A stretch of DNA of 64,000 nucleotides from contig CAYOZN010000007.1 in NCBI GenBank assembly GCA_964408455.1, positions 62,001-126,000 on the forward strand, given 5' to 3'. Below, piece by piece: positions 1 through 8,722 of the stretch. How positions within the stretch are numbered: the first letter of the stretch is position 1; each line of letters begins with the position of its first letter. Origin of the DNA: CAYOZN01 sp964408455. GTDB taxonomy: Bacteria > Planctomycetota > Phycisphaerae > UBA1845 > UTPLA1. The notes beneath the pieces are model-generated. The model was not told the origin of the DNA and did not search any database. It saw only the letters and a list, made by a program, of their open reading frames with translations. The translations under genes were made by a program, and so were the position numbers.

Positions 1-112
1 ACCCTTTAAGCGCGATCCCCGCCTCGACGCGCTCGAGAATAATGAAGTCATGTGTGGCCCGCCGGTTGTGAAGAACGGGCGCGGCCGGCTTTCTGGGGCG
101 TTCCTGGGCCAT
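1..112 (-). CDS. smpB: SsrA-binding protein SmpB, N-terminal part (runs off the window)
   Basis: The minus-strand frame starting with ATG at 112 reads MAQERPRKPAAPVLHNRRAT followed by HDFIILERVEAGIALKG and leaves the window open. The pattern of NRRATHDF then an E-x-x-EAGI-x-L-x-G segment is the N-terminal signature of SmpB, the small protein that binds tmRNA and is needed for trans-translation and rescue of stalled ribosomes. Only about 37 codons are visible, so the rest of the fold cannot be checked. It is divergent from the sigma factor gene at 210. The identification rests on recognised family motifs in a short stretch. Confidence 0.85.
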   Translation of the reverse strand, partial: MAQERPRKPAAPVLHNRRATHDFIILERVEAGIALKG

Positions 113-189
113 GTCCCGATCTTAATGAGGCAAACCGCTGCCCCGCAATTGGTCGCCGGAAATCGGGCAACCCGCCTCGCCAGACGATG

Positions 190-195
190 TATAAT
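190..195 (+). promoter_or_regulatory. TATAAT -10 box upstream of the ECF sigma gene
   Basis: A perfect TATAAT lies 15 bp before the ATG at 210, too close for a long leader. No convincing -35 is visible at 17 bp. A GGAG ribosome site (201-204) sits between it and the start. The same perfect hexamer recurs shortly before two other well-supported genes (54264 and 61873), which strengthens the reading as a promoter element. Confidence 0.4.
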
Positions 196-209
196 GAAGC
201 GGAGTTGAT

Positions 210-851
210 ATGACTGCCGGGGAAGACACATGCCGGCTCACGCCGCTCAAGGAGCGGCAACTCATTCTCGCTGCACAGCGCGGCTGCGCAAAAAGTGCGC
301 ACGAGCTGATCGAGGCCCATAAAGACCGGCTCCACGCCTTCGTCTGGCGAATGGTCCGGCGTGAACACGACGCCGAGGAAATCTGCCAGGATGCATTCCT
401 CCGCGCCTTTCAGTCGCTGGACAAGTTCAACTTCGATTATCGGTTCAGCACCTGGCTGTTTACCATCGGTTACCGGCTGTGCCTGAACACCATGCGCCGC
501 CGCAGGGACTACTGCGGCGAGTTCGACTTCGGCAGCATGCCCGCCACCGGTCGCAACGGATCGAGCGAACCGGCCGTGGACGAACTGGCCAACAGTGAAG
601 AAGCCCGTCGCCTGAAGAAAGTCATCTGGGATTCTGTCAACCAACTGACACCGGCCCAGCGCGCGACGGTATTACTCTTCTACCAGGAGTCGCTGAGCTG
701 TCAGGAAATCGGCGACATCCTCGAGATGCCCGCCGCCACGGTGAAGAGCCATCTCCACCGGGCACGGGCGCGGCTCAAGGAACTGCTCGAGGGTGAACTG
801 GTGGAAGACTGGACGCTCGTCCGATTCGGCGAGGCGGGCGGGGCGGCCTGA
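210..851 (+). CDS. RNA polymerase sigma factor, ECF (sigma-70 family)
   Basis: The 213-aa protein has the two-domain layout of ECF sigma factors. Region 2 covers about residues 25-95, with the conserved DAEEICQDAFLRAF and FSTWLFTIGYRLCLNTMRRR segments that bind core polymerase and the -10 element. Region 4 covers about 138-190, with LTPAQRATVLLFY and the helix-turn-helix LSCQEIGDILEMPAATVKSH. GGAG lies 5 bp before the ATG. The next gene encodes a zf-HC2 protein, the usual cognate anti-sigma factor, so the pair probably forms an envelope or stress response switch. The inducing signal cannot be read from sequence. Confidence 0.95.
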   Translation: MTAGEDTCRLTPLKERQLILAAQRGCAKSAHELIEAHKDRLHAFVWRMVRREHDAEEICQDAFLRAFQSLDKFNFDYRFSTWLFTIGYRLCLNTMRRRRDYCGEFDFGSMPATGRNGSSEPAVDELANSEEARRLKKVIWDSVNQLTPAQRATVLLFYQESLSCQEIGDILEMPAATVKSHLHRARARLKELLEGELVEDWTLVRFGEAGGAA

Positions 852-943
852 AAGGCTGCCGGACGATGATCGCCGAACGGCGGAGCAACTCCGCCGGCTG
901 CATCGCCCGCAGGCGCGAGTGCCCGCGGTCAGGAGTGTGTGTC

Positions 944-1612
944 GTGATGATGACGTGCAGACATGTGGAACACCTGAGAGACGCCTACCAGGACGGCGAA
1001 TTGTCCTCGCACCTGGCCGCCGAGGTACACGCCCATTTGCTCGCCTGCCGCGAGTGCCAGCAGCACTTCGAAATGCTCCGCATCGCCGGCGAGGTGATCG
1101 GCCGCGATGACGCGGCGCCCCAGCTTGATGCCGGCTTTGCCAGCCGCGTCGTCGCTTCCATGGCACAGACGCGCCCCATGGCCCCGCGCATCATCGTCGG
1201 CGAAGACGACGAACGCCGCCGCGGATATCGCCGCCTCTTCGCCACCGGAAGCGTCCCTGCCGCCGCCGCGGCACTCTTCCTCGCCGTCCTCATCTGGCCC
1301 ACCGCCGACAAGCCCCAGCGCCATGGTCTGGTGCTGGGCGACACCCGCGAGGCCACCGACCTGGTCAAGGATGCCGTCGACAAAACCATGGACGCCGTCA
1401 ACGAGACCCGCAAGGCCTTCGACAGCTTCAACACCATGACCCGCATGCTGGGCGACGAGGCCCGACAGACGGTCGGCACCGGGCCTTCCGCCGCTCCGCG
1501 TGAAATGAGCCTGCTCGATGTATTCCTTGCCCCCTTCGACGAGGTGCTTGTCCCGGCCGATGCCGCTTCCGATTCCCACGAGCCGGACGGTGCGGACGTC
1601 GTGCGGTTCTGA
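944..1612 (+). CDS. Anti-sigma factor with N-terminal zf-HC2 zinc finger
   Basis: From the GTG at 944 (AGGAG ends 8 bp upstream; ATG 947 and ATG 950 are near-equivalent starts) the 222-aa protein begins with a zinc-binding anti-sigma domain. The Cys and the HAHLLACRECQ motif (His-x3-Cys-x2-Cys) fall in the first 45 residues. A hydrophobic segment near residue 105 (AAAAALFLAVLIW) is a likely transmembrane helix, followed by a mostly helical, probably periplasmic tail. It follows the ECF sigma gene by 92 bp on the same strand and is probably its inhibitor. The open frame extends upstream to 866, but that extension lacks domain similarity and a ribosome site. Confidence 0.85.
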   Translation: MMMTCRHVEHLRDAYQDGELSSHLAAEVHAHLLACRECQQHFEMLRIAGEVIGRDDAAPQLDAGFASRVVASMAQTRPMAPRIIVGEDDERRRGYRRLFATGSVPAAAAALFLAVLIWPTADKPQRHGLVLGDTREATDLVKDAVDKTMDAVNETRKAFDSFNTMTRMLGDEARQTVGTGPSAAPREMSLLDVFLAPFDEVLVPADAASDSHEPDGADVVRF

Positions 1613-1742
1613 CGCGGCCCTGCCCCGCTATTCCATCAGGTTTCCATCCTGCCGCGCGCTCGGCGCCAATCGCGTCGCGCTCGGCTTGCGCCCGCGTCGG
1701 ACTTCATGCCCGTCGACCCTGCTTCGCGCGCGCACAACGAAT

Positions 1743-3758
1743 ATGCACAACCGGCAGAATTCGACGCCCGGCGTCCTGCTGGCCATCGCGCTTCTCGGCG
1801 CATTGTGCCAGCCCGGTCGCGCCATCGCTCAGGAGAGCGCCGCCGCCTCGCTCGATGACTGGACCAGGCTCGTCCCCGGCGACGTGCGCCTCTACGTCGA
1901 ATTGCGCAATCTCACCGGCATGCGGCAACGGTTCGCCCGACTGGGCATATGGCAGACGGTTCGCGATCTGGCCGAGGGGCGCACGGCTCCGACCGATCCA
2001 GCCTCGGGGAGCCTCAGCGAGTCTCTGCTGTCTCTCTCCGCCGACGAGGCCGTCAGCGCCGTACTCGGCCGGCGCTCCGCGCTATTGGCAACCGACTCCG
2101 GCACGTGGCAGCGTGGCGTCATTCTCGCAGACCTGGGCACGCGGCAGGAGGCAGACCGGCTGCTCGCGCGTCTGGGTGCCGTGCGCGAGCGCGGAACGGG
2201 TCCGGTCCTTCGATTCACCACGAAAGGCGGAATTCTGATCGCCCAGCGTGAAGCGCTGATCGTGCTGGGCCCGGCCGGCGATCCCGAGGGCCTGTGGGAG
2301 CGCACCGTTTCGCTGGCCGCCGGCAAGCTGGCGCCCAGCCTGCACGGACGATCGGAATTCGCATCGCTGCGCGGCCGGCTGACGCAGGAACACGATGGCC
2401 TCGTCTTCGCGACGTGGCCCGACGAACATCCCTATGCCTTCGCCGGCTGCCATCGCCTGATTGCCGGCTTCAAGATCAGTGATGAAGGTCTCAACGCCGA
2501 GGTCCACGGCATTCGTCGCGAAAGCAGCGTTGCCTTCGCCGATGTACATCCGCTTGATGTCGGCTTTCTGCGATCGCTGCCCTCGTCTCCGCTGCTCGTC
2601 TGGAGCGGTCCGCTGGATGGCGGCGCCTTGAGTCCCTCCGTCGCCACCGAGCCGGGAGAGCGCAAAAGCCTTCTCGACATGCTCGCATCGGTCTTCACCG
2701 CGGCCGCCGGCGGCAGTCGTGCCGCGGCGTCGGCATTCGGCCCCCGCGGCGTCGTGCTGATCGATGCCCCCAGGCGCGCCTCGCGAACGGCCGCATTCTC
2801 GCTGCCCTCCATCAGCCTCATCTGCGATGCCCGCGATCTGGACGCACTGTCGGCCAGCATGGATGCCGCGTTTCGGCTGCTCGGCCGGATCCTCGGCAAC
2901 CGGGCCGCCGGGCAGACGGCGCCGTCACCGTCGCTGCTCTCGCGAAAAACCGTGGACAAGCTTGAAATGCAGGTGCTCGCCCTGGGTCGGCTGCTTGCAC
3001 GGCGGCTGCAGCTTGACATCCTCTCCGATATAGAGCTTTGCTGGGCCGCGTCCGACGGTCGATTGTGGATCTCCACCAGTGCCGAACAAATGGCCCGCGC
3101 CCATCGAGCCATGCACCGCCAGCGCAATACCCTCGAGCGCGATCCCGTGCTCGCCGCCATCCTCCCCGAAGACAGGCCCGATGCGCCCCTGGTCGAATGG
3201 GCGCTGCTTCGCGGTCGGCAGACATCGCTCTATATCGGCCGCGCCCTGCACTACATCGGCCGCACCAATGTCGATGCCCTGCGCGATACCTGGTGGCGCG
3301 ACTGGGCCCGCGATCGATTGCGGCAGCGCGCCAGGTTCGGCGTCGCCATGAGGGATGCCGCCGCCGTCGCCGGCGGAGCCGAAGTGCTCGAAGTCGAGTT
3401 CGATTCCCCAGCTGCCGGCCTGCTTCAACCAGGTGACATCGTCACGGCATTCGAGGGACAGAGCCTCAATCCCGCCTCCCCGGCGCGCGACCTGGCGGAT
3501 CGCTACGCCCGCCGCGGCGACGTTGCCCGCGTCACCTTGACGGTCCGCAACGGCGAGCATACCCGCCAGGTCGAAATTCCGGTGCCCCGCGAAACGTCGA
3601 TCGATGTCAGCGATTTGGCCCCGATCCGCGCCCTGCACCTCCTGCGCGTGCTCCTGCAACGCGTCGAGTTGGCCAGCCTCGAGCGCCGCGGCCTCGATCC
3701 CGCCCGCCTCGACGTGGAAATTCGCGTGAAATGGCACGGCCCCGCCGCCGCGCCGTAG
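1743..3758 (+). CDS. Secreted DUF3352-like protein with C-terminal PDZ domain
   Basis: The 671-aa product starts at the ATG at 1743 with a clear signal peptide (hydrophobic GVLLAIALLGALC, then an Ala-rich cleavage region) and continues with LVPGDVRLYVELRNL, typical of large periplasmic DUF3352-type proteins of planctomycetes. Near the C-terminus, GGAEVLEVEFDSPAAG, LLQPGDIVTAFEGQ and VTLTVRNGE form a PDZ fold (about residues 540-620). Function is unknown; a periplasmic scaffold or quality-control role would fit a PDZ. It lies downstream of the sigma/anti-sigma pair on the same strand and could be part of that regulon. The open frame before 1743 overlaps the anti-sigma gene and looks non-coding. 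Confidence 0.7.
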   Translation: MHNRQNSTPGVLLAIALLGALCQPGRAIAQESAAASLDDWTRLVPGDVRLYVELRNLTGMRQRFARLGIWQTVRDLAEGRTAPTDPASGSLSESLLSLSADEAVSAVLGRRSALLATDSGTWQRGVILADLGTRQEADRLLARLGAVRERGTGPVLRFTTKGGILIAQREALIVLGPAGDPEGLWERTVSLAAGKLAPSLHGRSEFASLRGRLTQEHDGLVFATWPDEHPYAFAGCHRLIAGFKISDEGLNAEVHGIRRESSVAFADVHPLDVGFLRSLPSSPLLVWSGPLDGGALSPSVATEPGERKSLLDMLASVFTAAAGGSRAAASAFGPRGVVLIDAPRRASRTAAFSLPSISLICDARDLDALSASMDAAFRLLGRILGNRAAGQTAPSPSLLSRKTVDKLEMQVLALGRLLARRLQLDILSDIELCWAASDGRLWISTSAEQMARAHRAMHRQRNTLERDPVLAAILPEDRPDAPLVEWALLRGRQTSLYIGRALHYIGRTNVDALRDTWWRDWARDRLRQRARFGVAMRDAAAVAGGAEVLEVEFDSPAAGLLQPGDIVTAFEGQSLNPASPARDLADRYARRGDVARVTLTVRNGEHTRQVEIPVPRETSIDVSDLAPIRALHLLRVLLQRVELASLERRGLDPARLDVEIRVKWHGPAAAP

Positions 3759-3781
3759 AACGCGCGCCCGGCCTGCCGCTG

Positions 3782-4789
3782 TCAGAATTGCTTCAGGTGC
3801 TCCCGGGCCGCCGCCAGCACCTCTCGAATAACCTGTTCGATCGGCCGATTGCGCACCCGGACGCCCGCCGCATGGGCGTGCCCGCCGCCGCCGAACTGCT
3901 GCGCCAGTGCCAGGACCGTGACTCTGCCTTCCCCGCGCAGATTGATTCGCACCACGCCCTTCTCCCCTTCGGTGAACAGCATCGCAACGCGCACGCCTCT
4001 CAGGGCCAGCGGGATCGACACCTGGTCGTCGATGTCCTCCGCCCGCGAGCCGGAAGCCGCAAAATCATCGTGTGTGAGATAGCTGTAGGCGATCGCGCCA
4101 TCCTCGCTGACCACGGTGTGGTCGTACACCCGCCGCAACAGGTCGAAATCGTGCCGCGCCTGCGAGCGGCAGAGCTGTTCGCCGATGTGGGCCACGTCCG
4201 CGCCGGCGCGCAGCAACTCGGCCGCCGTTTGCAGCGTCTCGGCCCGCGTGCTCGCCAGGCTGAAGCCCGCCGTGTCGCCGTGGATGCCCGCATACAGAAG
4301 CGACGCGACCGCCGGCGACATTCGCCAGCCCAGCGCCGCGATCAGCCGCGACACCAGTTCGCACGTGCTGCTCGCATGCGGGTCCACCCAGTTGTACCGC
4401 CCGAAATCGTCGTTGGTAATGTGATGATCGATGTTGAAGACGGGCAGCGCCCCGGCCGAATCCGGCGACGGCTCGATGTTGATCCGTTTCTTCGATGCCG
4501 TATCCAGCACGATGGCCGCGTCATATTCGCCCGCGGCCGACCACGCCCCGGCCACCGGCGTGCCCGGCGCCAGTTCCAGCATGAAGGCGAGCCGCTTGGA
4601 TACGCAGCCCTCGGGAAGGCCGCACACCGCATCGCCGCCCTGCTCGCGAATCGCCGTCGCCAGCCCCAGTGCCGACCCAATGGCATCCGCGTCCGGCGTG
4701 ACGTGGGACACGCACAGCGGCCGGCGTACCTGCCGGAATGCCTCCAGAAACTCGCTGCTCGGACGTGTGTTGTTCTCGCTGCGCGTCAT
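3782..4789 (-). CDS. DHH/DHHA1 phosphoesterase (NrnA-like nanoRNase / pAp phosphatase)
   Basis: A 335-aa DHH family protein. Metal ligands are visible in VTPDADAIGSALGLA (about residue 30), IVLDTAS and the family motif FNIDHHITN. The C-terminal DHHA1 domain ends with the substrate-binding GGGGHAHAAGVRV. This domain order and length match bifunctional oligoribonuclease/PAP phosphatases, which degrade 2-5 nt RNA remnants and 3'-phosphoadenosine 5'-phosphate in the cytoplasm. The ATG at 4789 is chosen because homology starts right after it; upstream codons are low-complexity. The gene converges with the PDZ gene, whose stop is 23 bp away. Confidence 0.88.
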   Translation of the reverse strand: MTRSENNTRPSSEFLEAFRQVRRPLCVSHVTPDADAIGSALGLATAIREQGGDAVCGLPEGCVSKRLAFMLELAPGTPVAGAWSAAGEYDAAIVLDTASKKRINIEPSPDSAGALPVFNIDHHITNDDFGRYNWVDPHASSTCELVSRLIAALGWRMSPAVASLLYAGIHGDTAGFSLASTRAETLQTAAELLRAGADVAHIGEQLCRSQARHDFDLLRRVYDHTVVSEDGAIAYSYLTHDDFAASGSRAEDIDDQVSIPLALRGVRVAMLFTEGEKGVVRINLRGEGRVTVLALAQQFGGGGHAHAAGVRVRNRPIEQVIREVLAAAREHLKQF

Positions 4790-5420
4790 CGGAATAAAAC
4801 CCCCTCGGCACGGCATGCTGCGCCATCGCGTGTGCCTGCCGGCAACATCATACCCGGCCTTTGCCCGCTCGGGAAAATAGCGCCGATTCGATGCCGCGGC
4901 GATCAGCCATCTTCGCACGCGCGCTGGAGAAAAATGGCATCGCACCGCCGCGTGCCGGAGTCCGGACCATCGGCCCGCACCACCCGCTTGCCCGTCGCCG
5001 GCCCGCGTCCGGCGGCGCAAGCCGGCTTCCTGCCATGGCTCGCGTCTGCACCGTGCATCGCCGGGAGACAGCGCGATGGCACCCGGCCCGCCGCGCCGTC
5101 AACGGCTTCCGCGGATTTCATCCATGTCCAGTCCTGAACGTCCAACGACGGGCGAAAGATGCTTTCGGCAGGCATCGAAGTGAAAAAAGCGGCCAGGGAG
5201 CGGCTGCGTGCTGGGGGGGAACACGCGGGGTGCCGCTGCCCTGGCCGAGTTTTTCATCGTAGCTTTTGACCGGATCGATTCAAAGAAAAAAGTCGATCGC
5301 GTTCATAATGGGCAACGCACAATCTGCGCACCCTACAAGCTTATGAAGGCCGGATAGTTAGGATCAAGTCGACAAGTGCTACGTCCGGGGCACCCATGCC
5401 TTTTCGATATGGGGGTTTCC
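4790..5420. other. Long intergenic region with one strong hairpin
   Basis: About 630 bp between two minus-strand genes. I see no credible protein here; frames that cross it lack family motifs. The only clear structure is the hairpin at 5183-5254. The stretch 5270-5420 is less GC-rich and holds a short imperfect inverted repeat (GGGCAACGCAC / GTGCGCAGATT region near 5310). It could contain the promoter of the DHH gene, but I cannot point to one. Confidence 0.5.
5183..5254. terminator. Strong bidirectional terminator-like hairpin
   Basis: Arms GGCCAGGGAGCGGC (5191-5204) and GCCGCTGCCCTGGCC (5232-5246) pair with one small bulge; an inner GCGTG/CACGC pair extends the stem. An A-run precedes it (5183-5188) and a T-run follows (5250-5254), so it can terminate on either strand. 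It lies downstream of the minus-strand GT2 gene, though 170 bp from its stop. A short structured RNA is the alternative. Confidence 0.6.
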
Positions 5421-6191
5421 CTAATGCAACAGGGCAAAACCCAAAGCCAATAGCAGGATCGCGCCCAGACTCACCGGGAACAGCATGGGGAACCGGTGCG
5501 CATAAAGACTCACCAGTTGGCGCAGGTAAAGCACTTGCTGCTTGAACGTCAGCTTGCTCTGCCCGTGTTTGCGCTCGCAGAACGCGATCGGCACTTCCAC
5601 CACCTGCCGACAGCCGGCCTTTACCAGCAGCTCCAGGCCGATCTTGTAGCCGATGGCATTCACCCCGGCCGCCTTCGCCCGTACGAATGTCTCGCGCCGC
5701 AGACAGAAAAAACCCGCCATCGGATCGCGCGCCCGACTCAGCGGCCGCGCCAGCGCCGTCGCCACCCGGCTGTTCAAACGCCGCAAAAGCCCCCAGTCTT
5801 CCTCAGTTGTCCCGCCCGCGACATATCGCGAGCCAATGACGAAGTCGCCGCCGTGCGACACCGCCTCCACCAGGGACGGAATTGCCTCCGGCGGGTGCGA
5901 GAGATCGGCATCCATGCACAGGAGCAGTTCGTGCCGCGCTTCCTCGAAGCCGCGCACCACCGCCGACGAGAGCCCGCGCTCCTCGTGCCGGGTGATCAGC
6001 CGCACCGGATAGCGCAGCGCCAGATCCCGCGCCACGCGCTCCGTCCCGTCTTCACTGTTGTCGTCCACCAGGATCAGTTCGCCCGTCAGGCCCGCCGCCT
6101 GGAGTGCCCCGAACACCCGCCCCACCAGCAGCGGCAGATTGGCCGCCTCACGATAGGTCGGAACAACGATTGACACCGATTCGGCGGACAT
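5421..6191 (-). CDS. Family 2 glycosyltransferase (dolichol-phosphate mannosyltransferase type)
   Basis: Starting at the ATG at 6191, the 256-aa protein opens with SVSIVVPTYREAANLPLLV, then ELILVDDNSEDGT and LLLCMDADLSHPPE, the nucleotide-sugar and metal-binding (DxD-like) motifs of GT-A family 2 enzymes of the DPM1/polyprenyl-phosphate group. A hydrophobic C-terminal segment (FPVSLGAILLLALGFALLH) is a single membrane anchor. It likely transfers a sugar from an NDP-sugar to a polyprenyl phosphate for envelope glycosylation, possibly feeding the GT-C enzymes in this window. An alternative upstream ATG lies at 6302. Confidence 0.88.
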   Translation of the reverse strand: MSAESVSIVVPTYREAANLPLLVGRVFGALQAAGLTGELILVDDNSEDGTERVARDLALRYPVRLITRHEERGLSSAVVRGFEEARHELLLCMDADLSHPPEAIPSLVEAVSHGGDFVIGSRYVAGGTTEEDWGLLRRLNSRVATALARPLSRARDPMAGFFCLRRETFVRAKAAGVNAIGYKIGLELLVKAGCRQVVEVPIAFCERKHGQSKLTFKQQVLYLRQLVSLYAHRFPMLFPVSLGAILLLALGFALLH

Positions 6192-6410
6192 GGCGTCGAT
6201 TCTATCCGCCGCCGCCGCCTCTTTCGCCGATGATGCCTCGCCGCGCGGCGCAGGCGCGGCCGGTCGTTCAACGATCCCGAGATTGCCTCTGGTCTCTGCC
6301 ATGCATCGCCACTCGCAGCAGCGCCCTTCGCGGATGCGCGGCCTGCCCGTAGCATCCTGTGCCTGCTGGTTTATCGGCATCGCCGCCGGTCGCCTCAACC
6401 CCCGGGGAGG

Positions 6411-7373
6411 ATGGGCACCCGCTTGTCAGACGACGCGAAGGGACAGATTTTTGCGCTATTGGCAGCGATCACGTGGGCCCTGGCGCTGGTGTTCTTCCGC
6501 AAGAGCGGCGCCAGCGTGCCGCCGCTTGCGATGAACCTCTTCAAGAACTGCGTCGCCATCGTGCTTCTGGCGATCACGTTGGCGCTCACCGGCGACGGAC
6601 TTGCGCCCCTCGCCGCGTTCCCCGCCGCCGACTATTACATCCTCGCCCTCAGCGGCTTCCTGGGCATCGCCCTCGCCGATACCGTCTTCTTCTACAGCCT
6701 CAATCGCATCGGCGTCGGCATGTTCGCCATCGTCGATTGCAGCTACAGCCCGAGCGTCCTGCTCGCCTCGTGGCTCATCCTCGGCGAACACCTGTCGCCG
6801 TGGCACTACGCCGGCGGCGCGATGATCATCGCCGGCATCCTCATCGCCTCCGCCCGCCCGGTGCAGGGCATTTCGTCGCGCACCTTTCTGACCGGCATCG
6901 GCCTGGGCCTCGCCTCGATCTGGATGATGGCCATCGGCGTCGTCTATGCCAAGCTCGTGCTCGATGTGAACGGCTTCCCGCTGATCTGGGCGACGGCGAT
7001 TCGCCTCGTCGTCGGCACCGCGGCCCTCTGGGCCATCGTCCTCGCCTCACCGCAGCGCCACGCGGTCCTCAGCGTCTTCCGCTCCGGCGCGATATGGCGC
7101 TATACCGTGCCCGCGTCCATCCTCGGCACCTACCTCTCGATGATCTTCTGGCTGGCCGGCTTCAAGTATACCCACGCCTCCGTGGCCGCCGTGCTCAATC
7201 AGACGTCCGCCTTCTTCGCCATGCTGCTCGCCGCCATGCTGCTGGGCGAACCGCTCACGAAGCGCCGCGTGGCCGCCCTGCTCCTCGCCATGGCCGGTGT
7301 CGTCACCGTGACGCTGTGGAAGTCGATGGACGCCTGGCTGGCCCGCGTGCTGGCCATTGCGGGGCTGGCGTGA
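6411..7373 (+). CDS. EamA/DMT family transporter
   Basis: The 320-aa product has about ten hydrophobic helices in two similar halves, the layout of EamA (RhaT/YdcZ-like) drug/metabolite transporters. Typical phrases are GQIFALLAAITWALALVFFR at the start of half one and the KYTHASVAAVLNQTSAFFAM segment in half two. It is an inner-membrane exporter or importer of unknown substrate. The GGAGG at 6406-6410 directly abuts the ATG, so a TTG at 6423 (12 bp spacing) may be the real start. It is divergent from the GT2 gene. Confidence 0.9.
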   Translation: MGTRLSDDAKGQIFALLAAITWALALVFFRKSGASVPPLAMNLFKNCVAIVLLAITLALTGDGLAPLAAFPAADYYILALSGFLGIALADTVFFYSLNRIGVGMFAIVDCSYSPSVLLASWLILGEHLSPWHYAGGAMIIAGILIASARPVQGISSRTFLTGIGLGLASIWMMAIGVVYAKLVLDVNGFPLIWATAIRLVVGTAALWAIVLASPQRHAVLSVFRSGAIWRYTVPASILGTYLSMIFWLAGFKYTHASVAAVLNQTSAFFAMLLAAMLLGEPLTKRRVAALLLAMAGVVTVTLWKSMDAWLARVLAIAGLA

Positions 7374-7713
7374 CTGGCCGGTGCCACACTCCCGCGCGCC
7401 GCGGCACCAAGGTGACGGTTGATACGATGGCATGCTTTCGCGGTACACCGCGTGAGCATGGGTAAAACGCGGTATAATGATGGCAGAGGCAGGCCAATCC
7501 GGGTCTAACGACTTGGGGCTGGAGGCAAAGCCATGAACGCGGCACTCATCTTCAATGTCAGGCTCGTCGTGGGCGCGAGAGCGGTTGACTGAATCATGAT
7601 CACGAAACCGGTAGCTGTCCCTGGGTTGCTGTAGCTGTCCCTGGGTTGCTAAAGTTAACGAGCGACACATATATCGGCGAAATGAGCAATTCTAATTGTC
7701 AAGGGAGTGTGTT
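7374..7713. other. Junction region upstream of the RHS mosaic, with a 19-codon mini-ORF
   Basis: This 340-bp gap has a perfect TATAAT (7473-7478), then GGAGG (7521-7525) and an ATG at 7533 that opens only 19 codons before TGA at 7590-7592. Immediately after comes the tandem repeat at 7611-7650. A good ribosome site in front of so short a frame suggests the 5' stub of a gene cut off by rearrangement. No function can be assigned. Confidence 0.45.
7611..7650. repeat. Perfect 20-bp tandem duplication
   Basis: GTAGCTGTCCCTGGGTTGCT occurs twice back to back (7611-7630 and 7631-7650). On the minus strand the unit and its flank read CAGGGACAGCTACCGGTTTC. This matches, position by position, TAGGGACGTTTACCGATTTT of the repeat at 8041 and 9263, so it appears to be an inverted, diverged member of the same dispersed family. 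Confidence 0.8.
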
Positions 7714-7965
7714 GTGATCTATGGGCATTGTAAAGACATTAACGACGACTTTCCATCGGAACTGCGCGAGTTATCCTTTGATGTGCCGGCTGCTGACCTG
7801 CGGGATATTGCAAAATTCCTGATTGCTGCCGCCGATGCAATGCAGAGCGGAAAATCTAAACACAGAGCGTGTATGCACTGGCACATCAATGAGTTCATTA
7901 AAGATTGGAACACGCGATTTCCGAACAACGACATTGTAGTATGTGACCCAGAGACTCATCCGTAG
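7714..7965 (+). CDS. Small orphan protein, candidate RHS immunity protein
   Basis: The 83-aa frame starts at GTG 7714 with AGGGAG six bases upstream; earlier in-frame codons include that ribosome site. The protein is soluble and acidic with no motif I recognise. Codon and base usage are clearly AT-richer than the backbone, as is usual for polymorphic toxin/immunity genes. It sits just before an RHS fragment and has no toxin partner next to it. The immunity role is inferred only from position, size and composition. Confidence 0.5.
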   Translation: MIYGHCKDINDDFPSELRELSFDVPAADLRDIAKFLIAAADAMQSGKSKHRACMHWHINEFIKDWNTRFPNNDIVVCDPETHP

Positions 7966-8040
7966 TATTGGATTAGCAGCGAGCTATAACCGAATCGGTG
8001 ATGATTGCTTGATAAAAAAACTGCACTCGGGATCTTGAAG

Positions 8041-8066
8041 TGATAAATAGGGACGTTTACCGATTT
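8041..8066 (+). repeat. 26-bp repeat at the start of RHS fragment A
   Basis: The unit begins TGATAAATAGGGACGTTTAC and ends CGATTT. It is identical to the two tandem copies at 9263-9314. In the RHS reading frame it supplies TGA TAA stop codons and then an open frame that continues straight into RHS sequence, so it marks the truncation point of the RHS gene. Confidence 0.85.
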
Positions 8067-8703
8067 TGACGACGGCATCAACGAAATCCTCGAAACCAGC
8101 GCCGACGGCGTGGACATCTTCCGCTGGTACGTCCACGGCGTGTCCTACGTGGACGAACGTCTCATGATGCGCTCGCTCTACGACCCGCTGCTTGGCGGAT
8201 CGGGCACCGAAATCGGCAAAACCTTCTACTACGCCATCGACCGGATGTATAATGTCCGGACGCTGATCGACAGCGCCGGGGCCATCGTCGAGAGCTACGC
8301 CTACGACCCCTACGGCAAGCCGCTCATCCGCGAGGCCGCCGGCCGCGGCGACATGACGGGGGATGCGATCGTGAACCTGACGGTCGATGAGGACCAGTTC
8401 GACGACGCCTGCAACTGCACCACGTTCGATCCGCGCGCCGATCTGAACGACGACGGATACATCGACAGCGCCGACGAGTCGCTGTTCTACGCCAAGGCGG
8501 CCATCTGGGATGGCACCGGCCCGGCGGACGTGAAGCTCGCCCGCAGCCTGGTCGGCAACCCATACATGTTCCAGGGCCGGCCGAACTTCATCTTCGCGAC
8601 CGACATGACCGGCGAGGCCACGGACGCGGAGCTGATGCTCAACGACCACCGCAACCGCTTCGCCGATCCAATGACGGGGAGGTGGTTGACGCGGGCCCGC
8701 TGA
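8047..8703 (+). pseudogene. RHS core fragment A, truncated at both ends, with dockerin-like insert
   Basis: The frame is open from 8047 but has no ATG; GTG 8110 is the first possible start. It encodes the terminal RHS repeat region (FYYAIDRMYNVRTLIDSAG, ESYAYDPYGKPL) and the core end (LNDHRNRFADPMTGRWLTR). A dockerin-like insert with two Ca-loop segments, GDMTGDAIVN and DLNDDGYIDSADE, lies between them. The protein stops at RWLTRAR, exactly where the other copy continues with DPIGYEDGLNLY, so the toxin tip is missing. It is 90% or more identical by eye to the fragment at 9295. Probably a relic, or a silent recombination donor. Confidence 0.85.
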
Positions 8704-8722
8704 TAAGCAAAGGGAGACACAT

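Noticed and set aside
3731..5137. A 468-codon plus-strand frame opposite the DHH phosphoesterase
   Set aside because: Arg/Pro/Ala-rich with no family features; the minus-strand DHH protein has all catalytic motifs.
8047..8703. Frame-intact, functional RHS toxin gene
   Set aside because: It lacks an ATG, an N-terminal part and any toxin tip; treated as a fragment.
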